A stretch of DNA of 64,000 bases from Marinobacter salarius. Its GTDB lineage: Bacteria > Pseudomonadota > Gammaproteobacteria > Pseudomonadales > Oleiphilaceae. A model generated the notes under the pieces. That model saw only the letters and a program-made list of their open reading frames with translations, was not told the origin of the DNA and did not search any database. This document shows positions 1 through 8,795 of this stretch, in pieces. The DNA is taken from NCBI RefSeq assembly GCF_032922745.1, contig NZ_CP136693.1:2108001-2172000 (forward strand), read 5' to 3'. Each line of letters begins with the position of its first letter. Position 1 is the stretch's first letter. The position numbers and the translations under genes were made by a program.

Positions 1-229
1 CGTTCAGCTCATAGGCCAGGGCGGAGCCGATGATAAAACCACGGGCATCTACGGCGGCAACGGCATCAATATCGTGGCCGTGGTAGCGGTGAACGAAGGC
101 ATCAATCAGCTTGCGGAACGCGGTGCGGTCCTGGAGCACGGTGGTGATGTCGCGGAAGGCGACGCCTGGCTTGGGCCAGTCTGGCACGGTGCGAATGGCT
201 TTCTTGATGCTTTCTGAAAAATAGTCCAT
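1..229 (-). CDS. apt: Adenine phosphoribosyltransferase, N-terminal part (runs off the window edge)
   Basis: Cytosolic purine salvage enzyme making AMP from adenine and PRPP. Only the first 76 codons lie in the window; the protein begins MDYFSESIKKAIRTVPDWPK and continues with the family-typical stretch PGVAFRDITTVLQD, then AAVDARGFIIGSALAYEL, which is the conserved beta-strand before the PRPP site. The start ATG is at 229. It lies 27 nt downstream of the purine permease on the same strand, so uptake and salvage of the base are probably co-transcribed. The catalytic PRPP loop is outside the window. Confidence 0.93.
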   Translation of the reverse strand, partial: MDYFSESIKKAIRTVPDWPKPGVAFRDITTVLQDRTAFRKLIDAFVHRYHGHDIDAVAAVDARGFIIGSALAYELN

Positions 230-256
230 AGCGTGTCCAAGCGCTGAAAGCGCAGC

Positions 257-1555
257 TTAGGCTGCGTCCAGGAAGATGAATTTCAGGATAAAGACCACGG
301 CGATGATGACCACGCTGGGGTTCAGGTCCGACCAGCGGCCGCTCAAGGCCTTGAGGATGGCATAGGTAACGAAGCCCAGGGCAATGCCGTTGGCGATCGA
401 GAAGGTCAGCGGCATCATCAGGGCGGTTACCACTGCCGGTGCGGCTTCGGTGACGTCGTCCCATTCGATCAGCTTCAGGCCGCTGGCCATCAGCACCGCG
501 ACATAAAGAAGCGCCGGAGCGGTGGCGTAAGCCGGAATAATACTGGCAATGGGCGAGAGCAGCAGGCACGCCATGAACAGCGCCGCGACGACCACAGCGG
601 TCAGGCCGGTGCGGCCACCGGCGGAGATACCGGCGGTGGATTCGATGTAGCTGGTGGTGGTGGAGGTGCCGAGGGCAGCGCCGGACATGGTGGCTACGGA
701 ATCGGACATCAGCGCACGGCCCAGCCGTGGCAGTTTGCCGTCCTTGTCCAGCAGGCCACCGCGCTGGGCGGCGCCGATGAGGGTGCCGGAGGTGTCAAAC
801 AGGTCTACAAACAGAAAGGCGAAAATCACGCTGATCATGCCAATGTTCAGCGCCCCTGCGAGGTCCAGCTGCATGAAGGTCGGCGCCAGACTTGGGGGCG
901 CGGACGCAAAACCATCGTACTCCACCATGCCCAGCCCCATGGCTGCTGCTGTCACGGCAATGATCCCGATCATCACCGCACCGGTGATCTTGCGGAAGGA
1001 CAAAGCACAGATCAGCACGAAACCGCCGAAGAACAACAGGCTCTCGGCCACTTTTACGTCACCCAGACCAACCAGGGTGGCGGGGTTATCAATCACGATG
1101 CCGGCATTTTTCAGCGCGATGAGCGCCAGAAAGAAGCCAATGCCGGCGGAGATGCCGAAACGCAGGGACATGGGAATGCTGTTGATGATCCATTCCCGGA
1201 CTTTGAAGATACTCAGCAGGAAGAAGATAAAGCCGGAAATGAAGACAGCACCCAAGGCCACCTGCCAGCTATAGCCCATGCCGCCAACAACGGTGAACGA
1301 GAAGAACGCGTTCAGGCCCATGCCCGGCGCCAGCGCGATCGGGTAGTTGGCCCAGAGCCCCATGATCAGGGTGCCAATGGTGGCCGCCAGGCAGGTCGCC
1401 ACGAATACCGCGCCGAAGTCCATGCCGGTAGCGGAGAGAATGCTGGGATTGACCACGATGATGTAAGCCATAGTCAGGAAGGTGGTAAAGCCCGCAAGTA
1501 CCTCTTTGCGAACTGTGGTGCCATTAGCCTGGAGCTTGAATAGTCGTTCTAGCAT
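257..1555 (-). CDS. NCS2-family purine base permease (AzgA/PbuG-like)
   Basis: Inner-membrane permease of 432 aa with about 12-14 hydrophobic segments, expected to import adenine, hypoxanthine or guanine with protons. The N-terminal part (LQANGTTVRKEVLAGFTTFLTMAYI) and the motif ALAPGMGLNAFFSF near residue 75 are characteristic of the AzgA/PbuG branch of the NCS2 family. The length matches the family. It is the gene directly upstream of apt (27 nt), which supports a purine-salvage operon. Substrate preference cannot be read from sequence alone. Confidence 0.92.
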   Translation of the reverse strand: MLERLFKLQANGTTVRKEVLAGFTTFLTMAYIIVVNPSILSATGMDFGAVFVATCLAATIGTLIMGLWANYPIALAPGMGLNAFFSFTVVGGMGYSWQVALGAVFISGFIFFLLSIFKVREWIINSIPMSLRFGISAGIGFFLALIALKNAGIVIDNPATLVGLGDVKVAESLLFFGGFVLICALSFRKITGAVMIGIIAVTAAAMGLGMVEYDGFASAPPSLAPTFMQLDLAGALNIGMISVIFAFLFVDLFDTSGTLIGAAQRGGLLDKDGKLPRLGRALMSDSVATMSGAALGTSTTTSYIESTAGISAGGRTGLTAVVVAALFMACLLLSPIASIIPAYATAPALLYVAVLMASGLKLIEWDDVTEAAPAVVTALMMPLTFSIANGIALGFVTYAILKALSGRWSDLNPSVVIIAVVFILKFIFLDAA

Positions 1556-1682
1556 GACGTATGCCTGCCTTACAGGGTGCTGAATGGGGGTTGAATGAAC
1601 CGGTTTCAGGAATTGGGTGAAAAAACGGCAATGTTACCGGCTGGAGGCGAGAACGCCAAGGGACGATTGATCATCGGTAGCC

Positions 1683-2303
1683 TCATTGCACTGTTCGTCT
1701 GTCCCGCTGGAGGCGGATGTCGAAGCGCACAGCCAGCAGTCGGGTGATGAAAATAAACAAGAGGCCAATGGTCATGGCCAGGGATTCGCTCTCCAGCAGC
1801 CATTGGCAAACAAAGTATAGCCAACAGCCGGCGAAGGATATGGACGCGTAGATCTGGTCTTTGCGGAAAATCAACGGCACCTCATTGCAAAAGGTGTCGC
1901 GCAGGGCACCACCAAAAGTACCGGTCATCACGCCCAGTAGTGACGCCACAAACCAGGAGTGGCCCAGGTCCAGAGCCAACTGCGCGCCGAGGATTGTGAA
2001 AACACCCAGGCCGAGGGCATCAGGAAGCAGGATGCGCGATTCGCGGATACGCTCGACACGGTGCCAGTAGCTGAACACAACGGCCATGCAGAGGATCAGG
2101 ATAGGTTGCTCCTGATGCTTGATCCAGTACAACGGGTGATTATCCATCATCAGGTCACGAAGGGTTCCTCCCCCCAGGGCGGTCACGAAGCCGATGGTGA
2201 AAACGCCCACCGGGTCCATGTTCTTGGATCGGGCGATCAACATGCCGGAGATCGCAAAGGCAATCACACCGGTCATTTCCAGCACGTAAATTATGTCAAA
2301 CAT
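1683..2303 (-). CDS. TRIC/UPF0126-type membrane protein (YicG/YadS-like)
   Basis: Protein of 206 aa with about seven hydrophobic helices, matching the UPF0126 (TRIC-type channel) family. The duplicated family motif is visible as GGGTLRDLMM in the first half and GGALRDTFCNEVPLIF in the second half. I chose the ATG at 2303 (MFDIIYVLEMTGVIAFAISG) because family members start just before the first helix; an in-frame ATG at 2372 would add 23 residues with no clear ribosome site. Prokaryotic TRIC homologues conduct monovalent cations, but the physiological role here is unknown. It lies 127 nt upstream of the purine permease on the same strand. Confidence 0.88.
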   Translation of the reverse strand: MFDIIYVLEMTGVIAFAISGMLIARSKNMDPVGVFTIGFVTALGGGTLRDLMMDNHPLYWIKHQEQPILILCMAVVFSYWHRVERIRESRILLPDALGLGVFTILGAQLALDLGHSWFVASLLGVMTGTFGGALRDTFCNEVPLIFRKDQIYASISFAGCWLYFVCQWLLESESLAMTIGLLFIFITRLLAVRFDIRLQRDRRTVQ

Positions 2304-2594
2304 CTCTGGCCCTAAGCCGCGTATTGCGAGCGCTGTGATCCGTTCCCGCTTTTTGAAGCGTGTTTGAGGCATATCTTGAAGCTGTTACGCGTATTGAGCA
2401 ATGACTATGTCTCTGATTCGTCTGGCCTATGCCAGAGAGTCATTTTTCCGATCAGAATAAGTCCAGCTAATCCGGAGAGATTAGATTTCTTTATTTGCTT
2501 CATGATCCGACTCTGTTTAGGTTGATAACCATCCATTGATGTTGTCCTCTATCGACCGTCCAAATATCGACTGTCCTACAACGGAGTCACGAAT

Positions 2595-3575
2595 ATGAGA
2601 GCGATCCTCTGCAAGGAATACGGCCCGGCGGAGACGCTGGTGATTGAAGACGTCACCAGCCCCGTCGTGAAAGGTCACGGGGTCAAGGTGCGCGTTAAGG
2701 CTGCCGGCCTGAACTTCCCGGATACCCTGATCATTGAAGGCAAGTACCAGCTCAAGCCCACCATGCCGTTTTCTCCCGGTGGAGAGATGTCTGGCGAGGT
2801 AATTGAAATCGGCGAGAAAGTCACTCGCTTCAAGCCGGGTGACCGGGTTGCCGGCCTCACCGGCTACGGTGCCTTTGCCGAAGAGGTGGTCGTCCCGGAG
2901 CAGAACATCCTGCCCATTCCCGAGTCCATGTCCGACGAAAAAGCGGCTGCTTTTTCCATGGTCTATGGCACCTCGTATTACGCTCTCAAGCAACGCGCCA
3001 ATATCCAGCCGGGGGAAACTCTGTTGGTGTTGGGTGCCAGCGGCGGTGTTGGCCTGGCAACGGTGGAACTGGGTAAAGCCATGGGCGCCCATGTGATTGC
3101 GGCAGCCAGTACGGCAGAGAAGCTGGCGGTGGCGAAAGAGGCCGGTGCCGACGAGCTGATCAACTACACCGAAGAGCCGTTGAAAGACGCGGTTAAACGC
3201 CTGACCAACAGTAAGGGCGTGGATGTGATCTACGATCCGGTCGGCGGTGATTTTACGGAGCAGGCGTTGCGCGCCATGGCCTGGAACGGCCGTCACCTGA
3301 TCATCGGTTTCGCGGCTGGAGATATCCCCAAGATTCCGGCGAACCTGACGCTGCTGAAAGGCTGTTCCGTTGTTGGTGTCTTCTGGGGCAGCTTCACCCA
3401 GCGTGAGCCGCAGAACAGCGCCCAGAACATGATGGAGCTGCTGAAGCTGTTCTCCGAAGGCAAGATTAATCCGCGAATCAGTGAAGTCTATGACTTCGAG
3501 GATTACGAGAAGGCCCTTGGGGCGCTGACCGGTCGGACTGCTACCGGGAAGGTTGTCCTTAAGGTCGGTTCTTAA
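2595..3575 (+). CDS. NADPH:quinone oxidoreductase, zinc-less MDR family
   Basis: Cytosolic medium-chain dehydrogenase/reductase of 326 aa, quinone oxidoreductase type. It has a GroES-like N-terminal half (AAGLNFPDTLIIEGKYQ; PGGEMSGEV; PGDRVAG) and a Rossmann half with the NADPH-binding motif GASGGVGLATVELGKA near residue 150. The catalytic and structural zinc cysteines of alcohol dehydrogenases are absent, which fits the QOR branch. The start ATG follows a weak GGAG at 2582. It is convergent with the atu operon, with an inverted-repeat element between the two. The substrate (quinone or enoyl-CoA-like) is not determined by sequence. Confidence 0.88.
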   Translation: MRAILCKEYGPAETLVIEDVTSPVVKGHGVKVRVKAAGLNFPDTLIIEGKYQLKPTMPFSPGGEMSGEVIEIGEKVTRFKPGDRVAGLTGYGAFAEEVVVPEQNILPIPESMSDEKAAAFSMVYGTSYYALKQRANIQPGETLLVLGASGGVGLATVELGKAMGAHVIAAASTAEKLAVAKEAGADELINYTEEPLKDAVKRLTNSKGVDVIYDPVGGDFTEQALRAMAWNGRHLIIGFAAGDIPKIPANLTLLKGCSVVGVFWGSFTQREPQNSAQNMMELLKLFSEGKINPRISEVYDFEDYEKALGALTGRTATGKVVLKVGS

Positions 3576-3606
3576 GGCCGGCCCTTAGCCTGTTTGTTTC
3601 GGTGGA

Positions 3607-3716
3607 TGCATCGGTGGGGAGCCCCTCCCAAAAAACGCTTCAAGCACATCCATGTGCGCTTGGGCTCCGCCATCCATGGCTCCGCACATTTTTGGGAGGG
3701 GCTCCCCACCGATGCA
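3607..3716. repeat. 54-nt-core inverted-repeat element, copy A
   Basis: Perfect 28-bp arms (3607-3634 and 3689-3716) enclose a 54-nt core (3635-3688). The core holds two small palindromes, GCACATCCATGTGC and GCCATCCATGGC. The outer part of the left arm is G-rich (GGTGGGGAG). It sits between the convergent stops of the quinone oxidoreductase gene and atuH, so it could also act as a bidirectional terminator. Canonical orientation (CATCCATG reading) is plus. It is most like copy F near orn. Confidence 0.93.
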
Positions 3717-3754
3717 GGCAAGGCATGGGAGGTATGCCTTAGATCCAGAAAATC

Positions 3755-5584
3755 TCAGAACCGAACTTTTCCGGCATCAATCTCGGTAACCAGCTCGGAG
3801 GTCAACCGGGTATAACCATCTGTCCCGGGTAACCAGGCGTAAACCTCCTCCCCCGGTTTGTCGATGGAATAACCGGCTTTCTGGATGTCCACCTTGCGGT
3901 ACTTGAAGGTCCCCGTTTTCTCGATGGCACCGGTTACCCGAACAAACACCGGAATCGCATAGGGCGGCAGGTTGTCGCTCAGGTACCGGAACAGTCGGTT
4001 CACATCAAATGCCTGGCCATTGGCGTGGGGAACCAGCGTTACCATGCCGGCCTTGCCGTTGGTGCCCGGAATCTCCACCCCATAGACAATGGCTTCCTCC
4101 ACCATATTGGAACCGTCGATGATGTTCTCCACCTCAGTGGTGGATACGTTTTCCCCTTTCCAACGAAAAGTGTTGCCCATACGGTCCACGAACTGCAGGT
4201 GGCCGCAGCCGATTTCTTTTAGCACGTCACCGGTGTTGAACCACTGGTCGCCTTTCTTGAAGGCGTCCCGCAGGATCGATTTTTCCGTGGCGTCTTTCTG
4301 GGTATAGCCCTCGAAGGACCATTTCTTGGTGATCTCACCGATCAACAGCCCCGGTTCGCCCTTTTCGACTTCCTGCATGAATCCGCTGTCGTTCCGAACC
4401 GGGTCGCGGGTGCCGTCGTGGAATTTGACCAGTTTGTAGGGGGCGGTGGAAAAGCCAACGGTGTTGTCCAGGTTGAAGAAATTGCTGAAGCCGATGTTGC
4501 CCTCGCTGGAGGCATAGAGTTCCGCCACGGTTTCGATGCCAAAGCGTCCCTTGAACTCCTTCCAGATGGACGGGCGCAGGCCGTTGCCGATCATCTTGGT
4601 GAGGTTGTGATTGCGGTCCTGTTCGCTGGGGGGCTGATTCAGCAGGTAACGGCAGAGTTCGCCCACGTAGCCGAAGGTGGTTGCCTGGAAATACCGCACG
4701 TCGTCCCAGAACGCGCTGGCGGAGAATTTTCGACGCAGGGCAATGGCAGAGCCACCGGCCATCACGGATCCCCAGCACACCAGCAAGGCGGTGCCGTGGT
4801 ACAGCGGAAGGGTGCAGTAAAGGACATCGTCCGGTTTCATGTCCAGGGACATCATGCCGAACCCGCCGTAGGCTTTCATGAACTTGCGGTGGCTGCCCGG
4901 CGCCGCCTTGGGTAAGCCAGTGGTGCCGGAGGTGAACAGGTAGATGGCGGTGTCACCCATAGTGGGCGGATCGGCCGGCTTGGGGGCCGTATTCCGATGG
5001 GCGCTGACCGTTGCCGCCATGTTCACATAGCCCTCCGGTGCATCGCCGAAGATGTTCATGGTGTTGGTATCGGCCAGGAACAGGAATGGGTTGGGGTGGC
5101 TGGTCCTGATATCGGCTTTCACGCCGTCAAAGGCTTCCACCAGTTCCTCGCCCACAACGACCATTTTAGGACTGACCAGATTGATGCTGTGTTCCAGTAC
5201 GCGTCCCTTCTGGGAGGTGTTGAGCATGGCACAGGCCACGCCCACCTTGGCGGCACCGGCGACCACGGCGAGCAGCTCCGGGCGGTTTTCCAGGAATACG
5301 GCGATGGTATCGCCCCGGATAAGGCCCTCTGTCTTCAGGAAACCGGCAATGCGGTTGGCCCAACCGTTGAATTCCCGCCAGGTAATGCTGCGGTCTTCGA
5401 ACAGGATGGCCGGGCGGTGTCCGTATTTTTCGGCGTTGCGGTCCACCAGGGTGCCAAGGGTCAGGTCCTTGTTCTCGTTTTTGACCGAGTAGTAGTAATA
5501 GCCCTTGGCAATGGCGGGAAATCGCCGGAGTATGCCCGGCAGGCTGCGAGCAATGTCACGTGGGGATACGTTGTCCTGGGTCAT
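3755..5584 (-). CDS. atuH: FATP/FadD6-type acyl-CoA synthetase of the acyclic terpene cluster
   Basis: AMP-forming acyl-CoA synthetase of 609 aa, probably activating citronellate, geranate or related acids to CoA esters. The adenylation motif LFTSGTTGLPKAAPGS starts near residue 216, and the FATP/very-long-chain type motif ELYASSEGNIGF lies in the middle; the C-terminal GKAGMVTLVPH region is also typical of this branch rather than of classic FadD. It is the last gene of the cluster in the order atuA to atuH known from Pseudomonas aeruginosa, 71 nt downstream of atuG. The ribosome site upstream of the ATG at 5584 is weak. Name rests on gene order plus family. Confidence 0.85.
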   Translation of the reverse strand: MTQDNVSPRDIARSLPGILRRFPAIAKGYYYYSVKNENKDLTLGTLVDRNAEKYGHRPAILFEDRSITWREFNGWANRIAGFLKTEGLIRGDTIAVFLENRPELLAVVAGAAKVGVACAMLNTSQKGRVLEHSINLVSPKMVVVGEELVEAFDGVKADIRTSHPNPFLFLADTNTMNIFGDAPEGYVNMAATVSAHRNTAPKPADPPTMGDTAIYLFTSGTTGLPKAAPGSHRKFMKAYGGFGMMSLDMKPDDVLYCTLPLYHGTALLVCWGSVMAGGSAIALRRKFSASAFWDDVRYFQATTFGYVGELCRYLLNQPPSEQDRNHNLTKMIGNGLRPSIWKEFKGRFGIETVAELYASSEGNIGFSNFFNLDNTVGFSTAPYKLVKFHDGTRDPVRNDSGFMQEVEKGEPGLLIGEITKKWSFEGYTQKDATEKSILRDAFKKGDQWFNTGDVLKEIGCGHLQFVDRMGNTFRWKGENVSTTEVENIIDGSNMVEEAIVYGVEIPGTNGKAGMVTLVPHANGQAFDVNRLFRYLSDNLPPYAIPVFVRVTGAIEKTGTFKYRKVDIQKAGYSIDKPGEEVYAWLPGTDGYTRLTSELVTEIDAGKVRF

Positions 5585-5655
5585 AGGGTCATCCGTCAGG
5601 GTCAGTGTGAAACGTTGTTGTTTGTTTTGCCCCCGGACAACGAATGGCTCCGGGG

Positions 5656-6483
5656 TTAATCCAGAAACAGGTCCGGCAGCAGGGGCTTGTCGCCTGGCTG
5701 GTACCGGTAGTGTTCGAAATCCGTTACGCCGTCGGCCCTGAGCACGTCCTCATCGATCAGGGACTGACCGGTCATTGCCCCGGCAGGACGGCTGAGGACG
5801 CTCAGTGCGGCGTCCGCCATGATGTCTGGCTTGCGGCCCTGGGCCATCATTTGCGGGCCGCCCACTTCAAACTCAATGGCGGCCGTGGCGATTAACGTTT
5901 TAGGCCACAGGGTGTTCACTGAAACCCCGTAACGCCGAAACTCCTCGGCCATACCCATGCTCAGCATGGTCATGGCGTACTTGGTGGTGGTGTAGGGCCC
6001 ATACTGGGCGAACCACCGGGTATCCAAATTCAAAGGCGGCGACAGGCTCAGGATATGGGCCTGGTCGGACTCCTTCAGCCAGGGCAATGCCGCCTGACTG
6101 CAGAGGAATACGGCGCGAGCGTTGACCTGATGCATCAGGTCGTACCGGCTGACCTTCAGGTTCTCGACGCCGGTCAGTTTGATGGCGCCCGCGTTGTTTA
6201 CCAGCGCATCAATGCCGCCAAAATGGTTCGCAGCTTCATCTATCCGCTGGCGCACCAGTTTTTCGTCTCGCACATCCAGCACCAGTGGCAGGGCCTGGCC
6301 ACCTGCCTGTCGAATTTCCTCCGCCACGCTGTGTATCGTGCCCGGCAGCTTTGGATGCGGTTCGTCGGATTTTGCGCCGATCACCACATTGGCACCTTCT
6401 CGGGCACAGGCAAGGGCGATGGCTCGCCCGATGCCCCGGCTGCCTCCGGTTATAAAAACGGTTCTGTTCTTCATTGTGCTCAT
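5656..6483 (-). CDS. atuG: Short-chain dehydrogenase of the acyclic terpene cluster
   Basis: NAD(P)-dependent short-chain dehydrogenase of 275 aa, HSDL2-like. The cofactor motif TGGSRGIG lies near residue 11, NNAGA near residue 94, and the catalytic Tyr and Lys are present as YTTTK near residue 165. The C-terminal extension (DFEHYRYQPGDKPLLPDLFLD) is longer than in minimal SDRs. Its start codon overlaps the stop of atuF by four bases (ATGA at 6480-6483), so the two are translationally coupled. The exact step catalysed in terpenoid breakdown is not established from sequence; an oxidation of an alcohol or hydroxyacyl intermediate is likely. Confidence 0.85.
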   Translation of the reverse strand: MSTMKNRTVFITGGSRGIGRAIALACAREGANVVIGAKSDEPHPKLPGTIHSVAEEIRQAGGQALPLVLDVRDEKLVRQRIDEAANHFGGIDALVNNAGAIKLTGVENLKVSRYDLMHQVNARAVFLCSQAALPWLKESDQAHILSLSPPLNLDTRWFAQYGPYTTTKYAMTMLSMGMAEEFRRYGVSVNTLWPKTLIATAAIEFEVGGPQMMAQGRKPDIMADAALSVLSRPAGAMTGQSLIDEDVLRADGVTDFEHYRYQPGDKPLLPDLFLD

Positions 6484-8474
6484 TGTCCGGCCTCCTCTGA
6501 GGTGGCGTCTGTGGCCGTGATCTCTACCAGTAACTGGCTGCGTTTTACCTGGTCGCCTTTGGTGGCCAGTATCTCGCCGACCGTGCCATCGCGGTCGGCT
6601 TTTACCGGATGCTCCATCTTCATGGCCTCCAGGATGACCAGGGTGTCGCCCTGTTTCACCGCCTGGCCGGCCTGAACCAGAACATCAATAATGGCGCCGT
6701 CCATGGTGGTCTTGATACGGCCACTGCCGCTGGCGGCGGCACCGCTGGCCGGCTGGTGGGTCACGTCACGCACTGCCAGTGCCTGCCCGAACGCCTGCAA
6801 ATATAGGTGATCGCCCTGGCGGTGATATTGGCATCGCTGACGAACGCCGTTGTCGATAATGCATAACAGGCCATCGCCCATGCTTTCAAGGTCGAGCTCG
6901 TATTGCTCTTCGCCCAGGGTCACGGTGACATGATTGCCGGCGCGGCGGACCAGCAGTTCCAGGGTTTTATCGCCGGTATCCAGTTTCATCGGACTGACGG
7001 TCGAGGGTGCGTTGCTCCAGGCATTATTGAGGTCGGCCCGAACGTCAAGACGGCCTGAATTGCCATGGCTGAACACGCAGGCCGCCAACGCGAGCTCGCG
7101 GATGCTGATGTCTTTTGGTGCCAGGGATGGATCGTCTCTGAACGCCTGTTGCAGGAAGGCGGTGGTGGCCTCGCCTTCGCCGAAGGTGTCGTCCGCGATG
7201 ATGCGGCTCAGGAAATAACGGTTGGTGGTCACACCGAATACAGTGGTGTCTTCCAGCGCCCTGAGCAGCCGACGACGGGCTTCGTTGCGATTGGCCCCCC
7301 AGGCGATCACCTTGGCCAGCATGGGATCATAGTGAGGCGTAATCGAGTCCCCGGAGCGCACGCCGGTATCAAACCGCAAACCTTCTCCTTCCGCAGGCTG
7401 GAACTGGTGCAGCGGCCCGGTTTGCGGGGTGAAGCCGTTGGCTGGGTCTTCTGCGTAAAGGCGCACTTCAATGGCATGGCCGTTCAGCTGGATCTGGTCC
7501 TGTGTTAGTGGCAGCGCCAGGCCCTCGGCCACGGAAAGCTGCCAGGCCACCAGATCCTGCCCGGTAATGAGTTCGGTCACCGGGTGCTCCACCTGCAGGC
7601 GGGTGTTCATTTCCAGGAAGTAGAAATTGCGGTCCTTGTCGACGAGGAACTCGACCGTGCCAGCACCTTCATAGCCACAGGCCAGCGCCGCCTTCACGGC
7701 AGCTTCGCCCATGGCCTGGCGCAGTTCGGGTGTTACAAACGGAGAGGGTGCCTCTTCGACGACTTTCTGATGGCGACGCTGAACTGAACAGTCCCGTTCA
7801 CCGAGATACACCGCGTTACCGTGTTGGTCTGCAAATATCTGGATTTCGATATGGCGGGGTTCAATAACCGCCTTCTCCAGAATCAGCTCACCATCGCCAA
7901 AGGCCTGCTTGGCTTCGGAGCGAGCCCGCTGAATGTTATCGGCCAGTTCCGCTGCCTTTTCCACCAGACGCATACCACGGCCACCCCCGCCGGCAGAGGC
8001 CTTGATCATCAATGGGTAGCCGATATTTTCGGCGGCGTTGATGAGTTCTTCGTCGCTGGCATTGTCGCCCTCGAACCCCGGCACCACCGGCACACCGGCT
8101 TCCTGCATGGCAATCTTCGATCGCCGCTTACTGCCCATCAGCTCAATAGCCGCCTCCGGTGGCCCGACAAACACCAGGCCGGCGTCTTTGCAGGCCCTGG
8201 CAAACCCGGAATTCTCCGACAGGAACCCATACCCCGGATGCACACAATCCGCCCCGGTTTTCCGCGCCGCCTCAATAATCGCCTCTGCGTTCAAATACGA
8301 CACCGATACCTGAGCCGGTCCGATACACACCGCCTCGTCGGCCAATTCCACGTGCAGGGCCTTGGCGTCTGCCTCGGAATACACTGCCACCGTCCGGTAT
8401 CCCAGCGACTTCGCGGTTTTGATCACCCGTACGGCGATTTCGCCTCGGTTCGCTATCAGGAGCTTTTTTAGCAT
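6480..8474 (-). CDS. atuF: Geranyl-CoA carboxylase alpha subunit (biotin carboxylase plus biotin carrier)
   Basis: Biotin-dependent acyl-CoA carboxylase alpha chain of about 664 aa. The N-terminal biotin carboxylase domain has LIANRGEIAVRV at the start, the glycine-rich ATP loop SAGGGGRGMR near residue 165, and EMNTRLQVEHPVTE near residue 290. The C-terminal biotinyl domain carries EAMKMEHPV, with the biotinylated lysine near residue 619. I chose the ATG at 8474 (MLKKLLIANRGE); an ATG five codons upstream (8489) is possible. With AtuC it should carboxylate cis-geranyl-CoA. Methylcrotonyl- or acetyl-CoA carboxylase are alternatives by family, but the cluster argues for geranyl-CoA. Confidence 0.9.
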   Translation of the reverse strand: MLKKLLIANRGEIAVRVIKTAKSLGYRTVAVYSEADAKALHVELADEAVCIGPAQVSVSYLNAEAIIEAARKTGADCVHPGYGFLSENSGFARACKDAGLVFVGPPEAAIELMGSKRRSKIAMQEAGVPVVPGFEGDNASDEELINAAENIGYPLMIKASAGGGGRGMRLVEKAAELADNIQRARSEAKQAFGDGELILEKAVIEPRHIEIQIFADQHGNAVYLGERDCSVQRRHQKVVEEAPSPFVTPELRQAMGEAAVKAALACGYEGAGTVEFLVDKDRNFYFLEMNTRLQVEHPVTELITGQDLVAWQLSVAEGLALPLTQDQIQLNGHAIEVRLYAEDPANGFTPQTGPLHQFQPAEGEGLRFDTGVRSGDSITPHYDPMLAKVIAWGANRNEARRRLLRALEDTTVFGVTTNRYFLSRIIADDTFGEGEATTAFLQQAFRDDPSLAPKDISIRELALAACVFSHGNSGRLDVRADLNNAWSNAPSTVSPMKLDTGDKTLELLVRRAGNHVTVTLGEEQYELDLESMGDGLLCIIDNGVRQRCQYHRQGDHLYLQAFGQALAVRDVTHQPASGAAASGSGRIKTTMDGAIIDVLVQAGQAVKQGDTLVILEAMKMEHPVKADRDGTVGEILATKGDQVKRSQLLVEITATDATSEEAGQ

Positions 8475-8505
8475 TTTTGCTGGTCTCATGGTTGGGTGGT
8501 TATCC

Positions 8506-8621
8506 GCTTTGGTGGGAGGGAGGCCCTGGTTCAGGACACGCCGTGAATACGTCCATGTAGGCTCCTAAAAAACATCCATGTTTTTTAGGGTCCTGAACCA
8601 GGGCCTCCCTCCCACCAAAGC
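8506..8621. repeat. 54-nt-core inverted-repeat element, copy B
   Basis: Perfect 31-bp arms (8506-8536 and 8591-8621), the longest of the set, enclose a 54-nt core (8537-8590). The core contains ACGTCCATGT and a 12-bp stem around CATCCATG (12 bases each side including CAT and ATG, with CC at the centre). Canonical orientation is plus, opposite to its neighbour copy C. It lies in the 321-bp gap between atuF and atuE, which holds copies B and C and no gene. Confidence 0.93.
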
Positions 8622-8678
8622 TCCTTCCAACTGTTGTAATTGCATGTCTTTTTTTATGAGCGTTTTGCACGGTGTCTG

Positions 8679-8788
8679 GGGTCGGGGTTGATCCGGCTTT
8701 CCGGGACCGTCAAAAACATGGATGTTTTTGTCGAGCGTACAGGGACGTATTCACCGCGTGTCCCGGAAAGCCGGATCAATCCCGACCC
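8679..8788. repeat. 54-nt-core inverted-repeat element, copy C
   Basis: Arms of 28 bp (8679-8706 and 8761-8788) with one mismatch that would be a G-T wobble enclose a 54-nt core (8707-8760). The core is identical, base for base, to copy E at 13668-13721, although the outer arms of C and E are unrelated. Canonical orientation is minus. It is 57 bp from copy B in the same atuE-atuF gap. Confidence 0.93.
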
Positions 8789-8795
8789 TCCACCA

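Noticed and set aside
654..1274. 206-codon plus-strand frame opposite the purine permease.
   Set aside because: It is antisense to a clear NCS2 gene, with low-complexity Ser/Arg/Pro composition typical of shadow frames in GC-rich DNA.
2517..3296. 259-codon minus-strand frame opposite the quinone oxidoreductase.
   Set aside because: Antisense shadow of a well-supported gene; composition is His/Gln/Arg-rich and matches no family.
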